Positions 54,501 to 63,222 of a DNA stretch of 64,000 nt are shown piece after piece. The stretch is from Prorocentrum cordatum (taxonomy: Eukaryota; Sar; Dinophyceae; Prorocentrales; Prorocentraceae). Location of the stretch: NCBI GenBank assembly GCA_963575745.1, contig CAUYUJ010003863.1, forward strand, positions 1-64,000. The letters run 5' to 3'. The position numbers and the translations under genes are program-made. The notes under the pieces were generated by a model that worked only from the letters and a program-made list of their open reading frames with translations, searched no databases and had not been told where the DNA came from. Every line of letters begins with the position of its first letter. The first letter of the stretch is position 1.

Positions 54501-55950
54501 CCTCCTCGGCCAGCCTGGCGGCCATCCAGGGGCGCCGTCCCAGGAGGGGCTCGATGAGGACGTCGTCGTCCATGAGGAGGTGCGAGTGGTGGGGCGCGTC
54601 GTCGTGCCATCCTGGGTCGGCCGGCCGGTGGCGGTCATGGCACTGCTTCAGGGCCGTCCCGAAGGCCATGTACTCCCCCGGGCTCCCGATCCACCCGAAG
54701 GTGAGGACGAGGTAGATGGCCACCAGGTTGCCCTCCATCCCGACCACCTTGCCAGGGAGCTCCGTGGCGAACATGCCGGCATCCTCCGCCCGTAACCAGA
54801 TCCAGCGGAAGGCTTCCGCTATGTCCCGCTTGGCGATCAGGATTTTTACCCCCGGGTGCCGCTCCTTCCACCAGGTGATCTCCCTCGCCAGTCCCCGATG
54901 GCGGGGCTGCAAGGCTGGGGGGTGGAGGTACTTGTGCCCCGTCTCGTTCATCGCCCTCTGGTCGTGGATGAACCTTCCTTCCTCCGAGATCGCGCGGTCG
55001 GGGTTCATCTTCGGCACCCTTCCCCAGGGGGAGGAGAGGGCCCCGCTTAGGTAAGGTTCCGAGTCCTTTCCGCAGAGGAGGACCCTCCCACTCTTGGCGT
55101 CCTTCCACAACTTCTCCATCGCCTCCTCCATGTGCCCCTGCACGCTCATGTGCGGTTTGGAGGGGGCCCGAACCTGGGCCAGCGGTTGGCGGGCGGGAAC
55201 CCCGCCCTTCACCATCTGGTGGAGGTAATCCCTGAGGTCGGGGTCGAGCAGCTCGCATAGCTCCTCCTTGAAGACCCCGTCCAGGTTGTTCCCCCACCGG
55301 CTCGTCCAGGCCTCTCGGTAGCAGTCGACTGCTTCCTTCCAGCCTCCCGCCGCCTGGACTAGGCCATCACCGAGTCGGGCCCCCTCCTTCACAACTTCGG
55401 GGGAGTACTTGGGGTTGTCCGCACAATGGGTGCACAGCTCCTGCGCCCAGTCCTGAGCGGTTCGGCCCGCTCTCCCCGGCGCCTGGTTCCCCGATTCCGT
55501 CCCGCTTCCCAGGCTGCCAGCTGCCCGTTGGGGAGGCATCCAGGGTTGGCTCCCTCCCCCATCGTCCCCTCCCTCTCCTGAGGGCCTGAGTTTACCATCT
55601 CCCGTGGCTCCCCCCCCCCTCGAGGGCGTGGTGGGTGGGTGTTTCGTGGCCGTCCAAATGGCCAGCGCCACGGCGCGGGCGAAGCGCGGGGGGTATTGGG
55701 CGGCTTCCCTTGTCCGTTTGATGCCCGTCCCTGGGACGTTATCCCTGAGTTCCACGTGCTGGTGCACCGGAGAGAGACCGGGGCAGGGTCTCCGGAGCTT
55801 CGTGAAGAAGGGGGCCAGGTTCGCGGAGACGACCAGCCAGCACCCCTTGCGATAGAACTGGTGGGGGGACGAAGCGTCTGAGGGATGGAGGCCCCAGGCG
55901 CACATCGTTCCCGGGATGATCACGGCACCGGTCTCCTCCAGGATTTCCAA
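51556..55950 (-). CDS. Methyltransferase-like end, reverse transcriptase, RNase H, second MTase-like block, recombinase N-domain
   Basis: 1464 codons. The listed start is not ATG: the same frame continues upstream to a TGA at 56023-56025, so this is the rest of a longer polyprotein. First come TGAVIIPGTMCAWGL, a block with LSPVHQHVEL and REAAQYPPRFARAVALA (end of the methyltransferase-like domain). Reverse transcriptase: AKRDIAEAFRWIWL near residue 370, TFGWIGSPGEYM near 420, LMDDDVLIEPL near 457. RNase H: ADWSNGVYGV near 670, CELFAFLVLAV near 700, YVADNTNTEIWL near 730. Residues 900-1160 resemble motifs of the C-terminal half of cytosine methyltransferases. The last 120 residues (FGNLAKGTRTSYAVAWRQWR) are the helical N-domain of a tyrosine recombinase. 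Confidence 0.85.
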   Translation of the reverse strand: MEILEETGAVIIPGTMCAWGLHPSDASSPHQFYRKGCWLVVSANLAPFFTKLRRPCPGLSPVHQHVELRDNVPGTGIKRTREAAQYPPRFARAVALAIWTATKHPPTTPSRGGGATGDGKLRPSGEGGDDGGGSQPWMPPQRAAGSLGSGTESGNQAPGRAGRTAQDWAQELCTHCADNPKYSPEVVKEGARLGDGLVQAAGGWKEAVDCYREAWTSRWGNNLDGVFKEELCELLDPDLRDYLHQMVKGGVPARQPLAQVRAPSKPHMSVQGHMEEAMEKLWKDAKSGRVLLCGKDSEPYLSGALSSPWGRVPKMNPDRAISEEGRFIHDQRAMNETGHKYLHPPALQPRHRGLAREITWWKERHPGVKILIAKRDIAEAFRWIWLRAEDAGMFATELPGKVVGMEGNLVAIYLVLTFGWIGSPGEYMAFGTALKQCHDRHRPADPGWHDDAPHHSHLLMDDDVLIEPLLGRRPWMAARLAEEGGHRVFGPLAINAEKKDEEGEFRVDQICWGVHVNTEEETLRLPEEKVNEIRILLSDPAYDTGNTQVALKDVQALRGTLNFAAITCPPLRPELGAVDRLLRAADPAGVWVKIKESSEGREKDAWDEWWEALEVFRLYAGAPQAWATHFNTSLKGVLQPQERLALPSGMEELVWTGGDATETRVGAADWSNGVYGVMDVKEVMEPFHAVFGEGADIVAICELFAFLVLAVAQAPRWEGRLVLYVADNTNTEIWLNKRTAKNRLARYGLRLLQLLETRYGFHTVTAGIWTKHNSSMDLISRETKSVVQEEMNRLGLEEIDLKGPWREVLAGAEKGRPLVLPGDSEEGRRLAYQLVERRRARGPPAGPLAGAQVFEWRATLSPYCRVAGEMGARIGATTPNPGSAVSHPWWEVHQNRLVADRAGRARTAAKETWVTCSSGSDPTGREALYFVRHALSHAATLVVLGGPLDQDLGGAREVLQEGGYDTAESVVHTHLLGDRCARSRRLLPAWRDGGNWGSAALALLRRGKRLAPLNLSSALLTPEAAPPELYMQEEEGGAHRRHFKVPERADRGEGGRPTALRAAGTWKSARESEGDVRVILSPMSSGPDYPLWRPDEVSGHYPVLLEDTRGDGTPRVRRFDPKEAWQISGGLPHDWREGTRAGVPEEVLLMGAARSMPPVSAHQVLWAAASAREGLLAEGARAGACRDPDEDFMAAANATWFNAWKANPEDPRTAYERRLREARGARAGGPPRGTPQSGGAGLLGGPHLAGPAPPLLGPRTRGTGDSLAPSSTAPPTGTTWTERGARSPRLRRLAQEEEEEVMGTLTAAPRGRKPQTQAEPQCPLLTAEGDQPQIGGGHLADERERLRDSLIFGNLAKGTRTSYAVAWRQWRLFLKARGGSPLLAGLGREGRRQDEDVLLGWIVHLAHVQHRSEGAIRGKLMAVRHYHIAAGYPDPLELAPRLALALGGTTEDGRQAEPEAPCHH

Positions 55951-56022
55951 CCACTCCGGGAGGTCGTAGACCTTGGGATATATCCCTCTATGCTCCTGGT
56001 TCTCGAAGATCCACCCCTTCCT

Positions 56023-56612
56023 TCATTTATGAAGGTTCCGTATGCACCTTACCGTGGTCTGGGAGAGGGCGTTTCCCAAGACCTCCTTGCCGTTTACACC
56101 GGTCCCCTCCGGCTTCTCCCAGGTGCGGGTGCCCCCTTTGGTGTTGTGGTCGCAGAAGGAGGTGCACGGGTTTTCGAACATCCACACGTTGGCCACTCCC
56201 GGGCCCGGGGAAGTATCTGCCTCTTTGACCGGGGCCTCGGCGACGTCGGGGTTCGAGAGGTCGTGGTCCTCCCTCCTCTCCGACTCCTTGGGGTGCAGGG
56301 GGTTCCGGTACAGCTCCACGGGCTCATCCGCCTGGATGCCCAGCCGCTCCACCGCGCGGGTCACCCCCGCGGTTCCCGCGAACGCCTCCTTGAAGCGGGG
56401 TCCCCAGCGGAAAGCGGGCGTGCCCCCCAAAGCTCCGGGGTGCTCCGAGACGAGCTCCTCCCACAGCTGGAGGGCGGCCCTGATTGCGGGTGCCCGGGCA
56501 GGCCCGGCCGCTGCAGCCCTCCGGCCAGCCCTGAGGGCCGCCTCCCTCGCCGCGGGGCGCTCCTCGCATGCCTGGCACTTGACGTAGGTGTTCCAGGAGA
56601 CCTCCGTGCCTC
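56023..56612 (-). pseudogene. Methyltransferase-like domain, N-terminal half
   Basis: After a frame change near 56612 the sense of the upstream ORF continues here: EVSWNTYVKCQACEERPA, then FKEAFAGTAGVTRAVERLG, which looks like the glycine-rich AdoMet-binding motif of cytosine methyltransferases, DHDLSNPDV, and VWMFENPCTSFCDHN, which resembles the Pro-Cys catalytic motif. A TGA at 56023-56025 interrupts the frame; translation past it gives GWIFENQEHRGIYPKVYDL and then the large downstream ORF in the same frame. One base change at the stop would make the domain continuous. Confidence 0.68.
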
Positions 56613-59600
56613 GGGCGTCGCGGTGAGGAACTCCTCCCAGCCATTCATGACCGTGGCCTCCCTCCGAAGAGTCTGATGGAGGGCTCCCAGGCACGCGTCC
56701 CCTCCCGCTTCTCCCGAGGTCGGTGTTCGGGGGCGGAGGGCGCGGGCGTGCCCCCGGTGGATCAACATCCAGGCCTGAGGTGAGCCCTCCCCGGAGCGGG
56801 CTCCTTCCAGAAGGTGCGTGGTCACCTTCCCACCGTAGTCCATCATCACGACGTTTAGGGCGACATCCTCCAGGAGGCGGAGGGGGAACACGACCAGGGC
56901 GCGGTAGTCCTTGTCGTGGTGTGGGGCAACCGCGTCGTGGATGAAGATCCGAAGGTCCGCCTCCCCGACCGCCAGCTTGGCCTCCGGAGGCCCCAGTGAT
57001 TCTTCCGCCCGAACTGCCTGGTCCAGCTGCTCCGCTCTGGCCGTGGGCGCGTGTGCCCAGACCTCCGCGAGGCTGGGCGGCCCCCTTCCCTCGCGGGCCC
57101 AGAGGGCGGCGCCCACCGCGCTCAGGAGGATACACTGTTTTCTTTCACAGTCCTCCTGGATGCCCAAGCGCTCCGCGAGGAGAGGGTCCTCTCTGAGGGG
57201 GGGGCGGTCGTGGAAGTCGAGCATGTCCCACTCCCCTCCATCCATTTGGAGGGCCCCCCGCTCTACCCCGTCCCCCGCGCCCGGGGCTTGGAGGAGCCGG
57301 GCGTGACCTCTGCGGTCGGGGGGGCGGACGTCCCCCCCCCGGGCGCCGCCAGGCTCGGGCGCGAGCCGATCGAGGCAGTCGGCGGCCTCCCGGACCAGCT
57401 TCCAGTTGGGTCCGTCCACGATCCTCCGGAGTACGGCGAGCACCCCTCCTGTCGCCGTCGAGGCCAGGTGCTCCTCCAGGAGGCGGTTCTTGACCGCGGT
57501 CTCCAGGTGCCGGGAGGGCCCCCCCTTGAGGAACTCCCGCGCATCGGGGCGCGCGTTAATGGCCTGCATTCCGGCCTCCCGCGCCTCCTCCTCGGGGTCG
57601 TCCGGGTCTCCAATTGGGTTGAGGCGATGCGCCTTACGGTGGTTCTTTGTGAAGCCGAAGTCCGGACCGTTGCGGCACTGATCCAAGACGTCTTCCCGCC
57701 CGGGGAGGGGGGTGAACCAGTCATATCCCACCCTGGTCGGGCCCCAGGCCCGGACGTGCGTGGGTGGCTCGCCCCCCCGCCCGGTTGAGGGCCCCCCCTG
57801 GAGGGCGGCCAGCCGCGCCGGTTGATCCTGTTCCGCCACCACGGGCTGGTCCGTCCAGCCCCCTCGGCGCACCAGCTCCCCCATGAGTGGGCCCGGCAGT
57901 CCCCGAGCGGCTCCCAAGTCGCAGTGGGCGTGGGGGCAGACCCCCCCCCCTCCCTCACACCCCCGGTGGCTGACGTAGTCCCAGCAAAGCAGGAGGCCCC
58001 CCTGGTCCCTGGGAGTAGCCCCCCGCGCCAGTGCCTTCCGCACCGCTCGGGCGTAATCCGGGGCTGTGGAGGGGGGGGGGGCTCCCGCCACGGGGGCTGT
58101 CCCCTCCCCTTCCCCTTCGATTCCCGGTGAGGGACCTCCTGTCTGACCTTCCCCCGGCTCATCCCGCCGCGGCGTGCCGGCGGTGGTTTGGGCGGCGTGG
58201 AGGTAGCCACCCAGCATCTCCCCCTCCTCCGAAGTGGTGCTCTGGCTTCCCGCTCCGTCCCTTCCCGCCTCGAGCGGCGCGTCGGGGGCCGGTTTGTCCC
58301 CGCCAGCCCGGGCGGCCGCCTCGTTCGGCGCATCCAAGGCCTCCTGGGCAGGGGGAATCAGGTAGCGAATCTCGCCCTCTTCGTCGGCCAGGCAGGTGTG
58401 GCTCTCGTTCAGCACGAAGCCTCCCGGCGGCGCACTCGCCGAGCGGGGCTGCAGGGCTCGGCCTCCGGTGGCCCCTTCCCTCCCACGCGAAGGGGGGGGC
58501 TCCGGCGACGCCTGCCTCGCGGCCGGCCCCACTTCGTCTTCTTCCGGGTGGGGGCTCAAGGCGGCGCCCCACTCCAGGGGGTCCACAGGCGGGCTTGATG
58601 CTGCCGCCTCCTCCCCCACAGGGAGGGCCTCCTCCTCGTCCACCTCCTGCGCTCCTCCGCTCGTGCGCGGGTAGGCGTAAAGAAGAGCGGGGCCGAGGAG
58701 GGGGGAGGGGCCCTCGGTGGGCGGCTCCCGATTGGTGTTCGGAGGGGGGCGCGGGAACGCGCCAGGCCCGAGGGGGGGTTCTCCCCACCCACGACCGCCC
58801 CTCGGACACACGGGCCCGGGCCCGGGGAGGGCCCCCCCGCCCCGAGACTGGCAGGGTCCGATCCTCCCCCGACGAAGGCGCGGGGCAACGATCCGGTGGT
58901 AGTACTTCGTGGGGTCCTCGACGACGAACGTGCGGGGGATCTTCACGCGGGCTCTCCCTCGCACATCCGGGGCTGTGGCATAGGCCGTCAGCTCCGGCAG
59001 CGCGGTTGGGTGGGAGCCCAGCTCGGCCTCCACGGACCGGAGCTCGTCCCGCATTTTCGCCCACCAGTGCCACGTGAGCTCCTCCCAGACCTCCATCAAG
59101 TCGGCGAGGGATAGGTACTCCGGCCGGTCCTGATGTTCGCGCAGCAAGAACCGCAGGGCGGTGGTCCTGGGCAGTGAGTGCTCCTGCCCATAAGTCAGGG
59201 CGAACACCCGGATCTGCGTCTGGGCGGCCTCCGCCCACGTGCCAAGGTCTGCGGGGGCCGGCGAGGGGGGCCCCCTCCTGTGTCCCTCCGCGGCGACGAG
59301 GGGCCCGGCGTCCGCGCCTCTTGCGACCACGAAGTCGGCCACCGTGAGGGCGTTCGGGTCGGCGGGCCCCGCCTTAGGGGCACCCATCAGGCAGGCCGCC
59401 AAGCCATACGCAATCCGGTTGCTGTGCGGGAGGGGCCAGCCGACCCCCTCCAGCAGGGCGAGGGCCCCCCGGCCATGTCCGCGCAAGGTCAAGTAGAGCT
59501 CCCGCCCAAGATGGGCAGGTCCCACGGCCACCTGGAAGGTGCCGCATCCCCGCGCGAGGTGGCATACCCTCCGCGCGGCCCCTTGGAGGTATATGAGGTT

Positions 59601-60779
59601 CCCCCCCCCGTCCTCTTCCTTCGCGGGGGGACGGTGCGCCCGCAGGAGCGCGGGAACGGAGGAACCCTTCCGCTTCCTTTCTCCGGGGACGACGGCCTGA
59701 GCCGATTCGGCGGGGGTTCCCTCCACCGGCTGGAGGGCGCGGGGGCTATCCCCCCGCCTCCACGGGGGCGTGGGGCGGGGGTCCTGGGGCTTCAGCGGCA
59801 GCTTGGGGGAGGTCCCCCGCGGTCGGAGGGCGAGGGCCCGCACCGCGCCCCCTGCCCTTCCCCATTGGGCAAGTTGGGCAGTGACCTCCTCCAGCCGAGG
59901 ACGCACCGAGGGGAGGAGGAGCGGATTTTCCAGGTGCCCCCGGGCCTGCTCCAGAATCGCGGTCCGCACTCGGTGTGGCTTCCGGCCCACGGCCGCCGCC
60001 ACCTCCAGCATCTTCGCCCCCGTCGGCTTGCCCGTGGCACCCGCCTGGAGGTGCAGCCCCAGCTCCGTGCTGTTCGGCTCCATCGCCGGCGTTCCCCCCG
60101 CCCGGCGCCCCGGGGCGTGGCCCCTCCCCAACCTCAGCAGCTCCTCCTTGCTTGAGGGCGTGTGGAGCAGGCGGGCGATGCGACCGCCTCGAGGGGGTGG
60201 GGAGGCAGATCTTCCCTCCGCGCGCAGGATGGGGCGCGGCTCCCCAAGGGCGTTGAACAGCGCTCCCCCTCCCCGAGCTTGCTGCCCGGGAGGGATGACC
60301 CGCGCGTAGGGGTGGGGAGGGCACTTGCAGGTCAGGAACTTCGCCCACTGCAGCAGGTCGGCCAGCGTACAGGGCTTCCCCCCGCCCTCACTTGCTTCCC
60401 CCAGCTGGGCATAGGTGGCCTCCGTGATTTCCTGGGCGTCAAATGGGGGGCGGGAGGCGTTGAGGCGCCCCTCGGAAGAGAGGCTCCAGGGTCCCACCGC
60501 CCACAGCGGGAACGTCAGCTCAACCTCCACTCCTGGCATCCAAATCCCCGCCCAGTCCTTCTTCCCTCCTCTCCCCCGCGCCTCTCCCCGCCCTATCCCT
60601 CGGGCAGTAGTGTAAGGGCGGGCGCCTTCCCCGGTGTCGGCGGGCTCGTAGAGGCGGATCAAGTACTTCCGTCCGACCGTGTCCTCCGCCTGGGTGGGGA
60701 TGGTCAGGGGTGGCGTAACCTTCCCCCCATTCACAGTCGTGGGGGCCTCCCCATCCCCTTCGGGGGTGCCTTCAGACAC
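56361..60779 (-). CDS. ORF2: large Gag-like/accessory protein with CCCH zinc finger
   Basis: 1472 codons starting at MSEGTPEGDGEAPTTVNGGK; the last 80 or so after about 56612 are out of frame. The N-terminal 350 residues contain no domain I can name (KYLIRLYEPADTGEG, GIWMPGVEVELTFPLWAVG). Near residue 430-620 there is a globular part (RELYLTLRGHGRGALALL, LREHQDRPEYLSLADLMEVW). A Pro/Gly/Glu-rich linker follows. Near residue 930 CWDYVSHRGC...VCPHAH fits a CCCH zinc finger (C-X8-C-X6-C-X3-H). Then come FGFTKNHRKAHRLNP and LRIFIHDAVAPHHDKDYRAL. By position it replaces Gag and leads into the methyltransferase-like domain. RNA binding through the zinc finger is inference. Confidence 0.7.
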   Translation of the reverse strand: MSEGTPEGDGEAPTTVNGGKVTPPLTIPTQAEDTVGRKYLIRLYEPADTGEGARPYTTARGIGRGEARGRGGKKDWAGIWMPGVEVELTFPLWAVGPWSLSSEGRLNASRPPFDAQEITEATYAQLGEASEGGGKPCTLADLLQWAKFLTCKCPPHPYARVIPPGQQARGGGALFNALGEPRPILRAEGRSASPPPRGGRIARLLHTPSSKEELLRLGRGHAPGRRAGGTPAMEPNSTELGLHLQAGATGKPTGAKMLEVAAAVGRKPHRVRTAILEQARGHLENPLLLPSVRPRLEEVTAQLAQWGRAGGAVRALALRPRGTSPKLPLKPQDPRPTPPWRRGDSPRALQPVEGTPAESAQAVVPGERKRKGSSVPALLRAHRPPAKEEDGGGNLIYLQGAARRVCHLARGCGTFQVAVGPAHLGRELYLTLRGHGRGALALLEGVGWPLPHSNRIAYGLAACLMGAPKAGPADPNALTVADFVVARGADAGPLVAAEGHRRGPPSPAPADLGTWAEAAQTQIRVFALTYGQEHSLPRTTALRFLLREHQDRPEYLSLADLMEVWEELTWHWWAKMRDELRSVEAELGSHPTALPELTAYATAPDVRGRARVKIPRTFVVEDPTKYYHRIVAPRLRRGRIGPCQSRGGGALPGPGPVCPRGGRGWGEPPLGPGAFPRPPPNTNREPPTEGPSPLLGPALLYAYPRTSGGAQEVDEEEALPVGEEAAASSPPVDPLEWGAALSPHPEEDEVGPAARQASPEPPPSRGREGATGGRALQPRSASAPPGGFVLNESHTCLADEEGEIRYLIPPAQEALDAPNEAAARAGGDKPAPDAPLEAGRDGAGSQSTTSEEGEMLGGYLHAAQTTAGTPRRDEPGEGQTGGPSPGIEGEGEGTAPVAGAPPPSTAPDYARAVRKALARGATPRDQGGLLLCWDYVSHRGCEGGGGVCPHAHCDLGAARGLPGPLMGELVRRGGWTDQPVVAEQDQPARLAALQGGPSTGRGGEPPTHVRAWGPTRVGYDWFTPLPGREDVLDQCRNGPDFGFTKNHRKAHRLNPIGDPDDPEEEAREAGMQAINARPDAREFLKGGPSRHLETAVKNRLLEEHLASTATGGVLAVLRRIVDGPNWKLVREAADCLDRLAPEPGGARGGDVRPPDRRGHARLLQAPGAGDGVERGALQMDGGEWDMLDFHDRPPLREDPLLAERLGIQEDCERKQCILLSAVGAALWAREGRGPPSLAEVWAHAPTARAEQLDQAVRAEESLGPPEAKLAVGEADLRIFIHDAVAPHHDKDYRALVVFPLRLLEDVALNVVMMDYGGKVTTHLLEGARSGEGSPQAWMLIHRGHARALRPRTPTSGEAGGDACLGALHQTLRREATVMNGWEEFLTATPEARRSPGTPTSSARHARSAPRRGRRPSGLAGGLQRPGLPGHPQSGPPSSCGRSSSRSTPELWGARPLSAGDPASRRRSREPRG

Positions 60780-60865
60780 GAGTGCGCCCGGGACGCCGTG
60801 CGTCAGCTGCGTGCGTCAGCTGGTGGCAGTCAGGTCCCACCGGCACGCCAGGGGCGGCCGCGGGG

Positions 60866-62839
60866 TTAGGGGACACCTCCTCGGAGGCGGCCGGCTCCGC
60901 GGGCGGGGGGAATGTCCCCGGTTGCCCCCAGTGCGGGTTTCCCCTCCGCAGGGCCCGCAGTGGGGACCGCGGAGGGTTCGGCGGCTGGCCCGGCATCGCT
61001 TAGGCGTGCTGGGTCAGGGGGGGACTTGCTAGTGTCCGCCCTTCCCTCCCCCTCTCGAGCAGGCTGCGGAGAGGGGTTCGCGTGCCTGAGGCAGAGGCGC
61101 TTCCCACCGAACCCGGGTTCCCCAATGTGCCAGCAGCCTGGCTCCGAGCACTGGAGGCTCAGGCGGAGGTTGTGGAACTCCAGGCCGTGGTAGCGGCGCA
61201 GGCAGGCCATCGGTGCCCCTCCCCCGTTGCGCGGCCACCCCCGGGTGTCAGACGTGGGCCCGTCCTCGATGAGCAAAGGGGTGGGCTTGGGTCCCCTCCG
61301 ATCCTCGCAAGTGCCATGCTTCTGGAGGCAACAGTACCCTCCCTTCGCGTCCATCCAGCCCACTGCTTCGGCCATGCAGGGTTCCCAGTCGTCTTCCTCC
61401 TGCTGAGGTCCCCGGGGGTTCGCGGTGACCTGGCGTGGTCCCGGCCGGTGCAGGCGGGTCCCCCTCCGGCAGCAGCAACAACCCCGGGCCAAGAAGGAAT
61501 GGGCGATGCGCTGGACCCCACTCCAGAATGCCCTCCAGAGGGTGCGGAAGCCGGCCAGGAAGGGGCTTCCCAGGTCCCTGTCCTCGGTGAGGTCGAGGAT
61601 GGCCTTGGCGTCGACCGCGGTATACTTCCGGAAGTGCATGGCGAAGGCGTCCACGCTGGGACAGCCGCCCACGGGTCCCGCCCTGCAGAGGTGGACCACC
61701 TTGGTGTCCGCACCCTCCAGGCGGCGTCGGAGGTCAGGGTCCGTGCAGTCATGCACCCGGGCGTACGGGAAGCCCTGGCCCGCCCGCTTCTCCTTCCGGA
61801 TGGGGTCACCGTACTGCCCTCGATCCAGGCGTACCCGCTGGCCCCCGACTTCGGCCACGAGGTGGTTGGGCAGCCTCGGGGGCTGGTCGCTCCTCCCTCG
61901 GATGATGTCCTGGAAGAAGTCGTCGTCCACGGGTTGGGCATCAGGCCCCCTCCAGTCGAGATCGAGGAGGAACCGGCGGTTGTCCTCCACCCGGGTGCAG
62001 AAATCGCGGAAGGTGGGGGAGCGCCTCAGACGGCGGTAGAACCAGAAAAAGGGGCGGGCCAGGTGGTCGAGGAGGAGGACCAGAAAGCAGATCCCCATGG
62101 CGCCCAGGTAGAAGGAGCCCAGCACGTACACGCCTACCTTAAAGCTCACCCACCTTTCCCCCACGAAGACGGTCAGGCCGGCATCCAGCCATCCGTAGGA
62201 CCACACGATGAGGCGGAAGAAGAAGTTGGGGCTAGGGACGCTCCGGACCTCCAGCACCACTTCCCGGCGGCGGCCGGCAAACCAGTGGTTCTCCCACCAG
62301 GGGGTCTCGTCCGCCTCCTCCTGCTCCTCCTCCGTGGGGGTGGGAGAGGCCCACTTCAGCCATTCCACGAACTCCTCCGCGGGGATTTGCTTGGACCAGG
62401 GTAGCCCGTCCCCCGGCTGCGGAGCGGGGGAGGTGTGCCCCCCGCGGAGGGCCGAACGCGGCGGGGGGACGGTTCCCGAGCCTGGCCCCGCAGGCGCGGG
62501 GGGTTCGGCGGGGGCGGAGAAGCTCCACCAGAACGGGGTCGGCGTCCCACCTGGGGTGTCCTCCGGCGGGGTCGGCGAAGGCGTCCTCACTTCGGCGGGA
62601 CTCACCGCCGGCGTGGCAGACGGGGGGGCTGGCGTGCGGGCCCACCCAGGGGAGTCGCCCCAGCGTCCGGGCGGCGCGTCCACGCTTGTGGGGCTGGCCT
62701 GCGGTGATGCCGGGGCGAATGCGAACGACGCGAGTTCCCCCCACCAGAGGGGGGTAGGCGTGCCACCCGGGGTGCTGCCTTGGGCCGAGCCTCCCGCCCT
62801 GGCCGATCTCCCCGGGATGGGGGAGAGGATGGGGGTCAA
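60866..62839 (-). CDS. ORF1: proline-rich protein with a predicted membrane segment
   Basis: 657 codons with no ATG at the start; the frame is open upstream to a TAA at 63068-63070 and then continues to an ATG at 63196 (see next entry). The N-terminal 170 residues are Pro/Ser/Ala-rich with two GGTPTPLWW/GGTPTPFWW repeats. Around residues 205-262 are hydrophobic stretches, the strongest YLGAMGICFLVLLLDHL. A soluble-looking region with FARVEDNRRFLLDLD-like sequence follows, then a Cys patch (ARGCCCCRR) and a Cys-rich part (YCCLQKHGTCEDRRG, LQCSEPGCWHIGEPG). Function unknown. Membrane association is predicted only from hydrophobicity. Confidence 0.62.
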   Translation of the reverse strand: MTPILSPIPGRSARAGGSAQGSTPGGTPTPLWWGELASFAFAPASPQASPTSVDAPPGRWGDSPGWARTPAPPSATPAVSPAEVRTPSPTPPEDTPGGTPTPFWWSFSAPAEPPAPAGPGSGTVPPPRSALRGGHTSPAPQPGDGLPWSKQIPAEEFVEWLKWASPTPTEEEQEEADETPWWENHWFAGRRREVVLEVRSVPSPNFFFRLIVWSYGWLDAGLTVFVGERWVSFKVGVYVLGSFYLGAMGICFLVLLLDHLARPFFWFYRRLRRSPTFRDFCTRVEDNRRFLLDLDWRGPDAQPVDDDFFQDIIRGRSDQPPRLPNHLVAEVGGQRVRLDRGQYGDPIRKEKRAGQGFPYARVHDCTDPDLRRRLEGADTKVVHLCRAGPVGGCPSVDAFAMHFRKYTAVDAKAILDLTEDRDLGSPFLAGFRTLWRAFWSGVQRIAHSFLARGCCCCRRGTRLHRPGPRQVTANPRGPQQEEDDWEPCMAEAVGWMDAKGGYCCLQKHGTCEDRRGPKPTPLLIEDGPTSDTRGWPRNGGGAPMACLRRYHGLEFHNLRLSLQCSEPGCWHIGEPGFGGKRLCLRHANPSPQPAREGEGRADTSKSPPDPARLSDAGPAAEPSAVPTAGPAEGKPALGATGDIPPARGAGRLRGGVP

Positions 62840-63067
62840 AGTAGGGGCTGCGAGGTTGGATGAGGTGGGGAAGTCCCCTCCCTCCCCGAGAGATAGCTCG
62901 GGGTGGTTCCCGGCCTGAGCGGCGGCCGGGTCTGGGGCTGTGGGGGCGTCCGGCCCAAGGGCTCCCTGTCGAGGGGGAGACTGCTCCTTGGGGTCGCCAC
63001 CCGGATAATGCTCTAGTGGATCAGGTGGGGCGTCATCCAGCCCGCAGGTGATAGGGTCCCGTGGTAG

Positions 63068-63196
63068 TTAAACGGGGTGCCCGTATCCCCTCCGCGCCCC
63101 GTGGGGCGGGTGGGTCCCTGCGGCGAGATGGCCCACTCCACAGAGGACCGCGGCGGCCGAGATGAGCGGGACCGCCAAGCAAGCGAGGCCAAACAT
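63068..63196 (-). pseudogene. Probable true N-terminus of ORF1, cut off by TAA
   Basis: ATG at 63196 opens 42 codons beginning MFGLACLAVPLISAAAVLCG, a classic signal-peptide or signal-anchor profile. It ends in TAA at 63068-63070 and is exactly in frame with ORF1 (357 bases between the two starts). CAA to TAA is the simplest change. If so, intact ORF1 is about 776 residues. Alternatively it is a short upstream ORF that tunes translation. Confidence 0.55.
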
Positions 63197-63222
63197 GAGT
63201 TAAGGGGGTGCACCCCCTCCGC

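Noticed and set aside
55639-55881. Plus-strand ORFs inside the tyrosine-recombinase element
   Set aside because: GC-rich antisense shadows of the minus-strand polyprotein.
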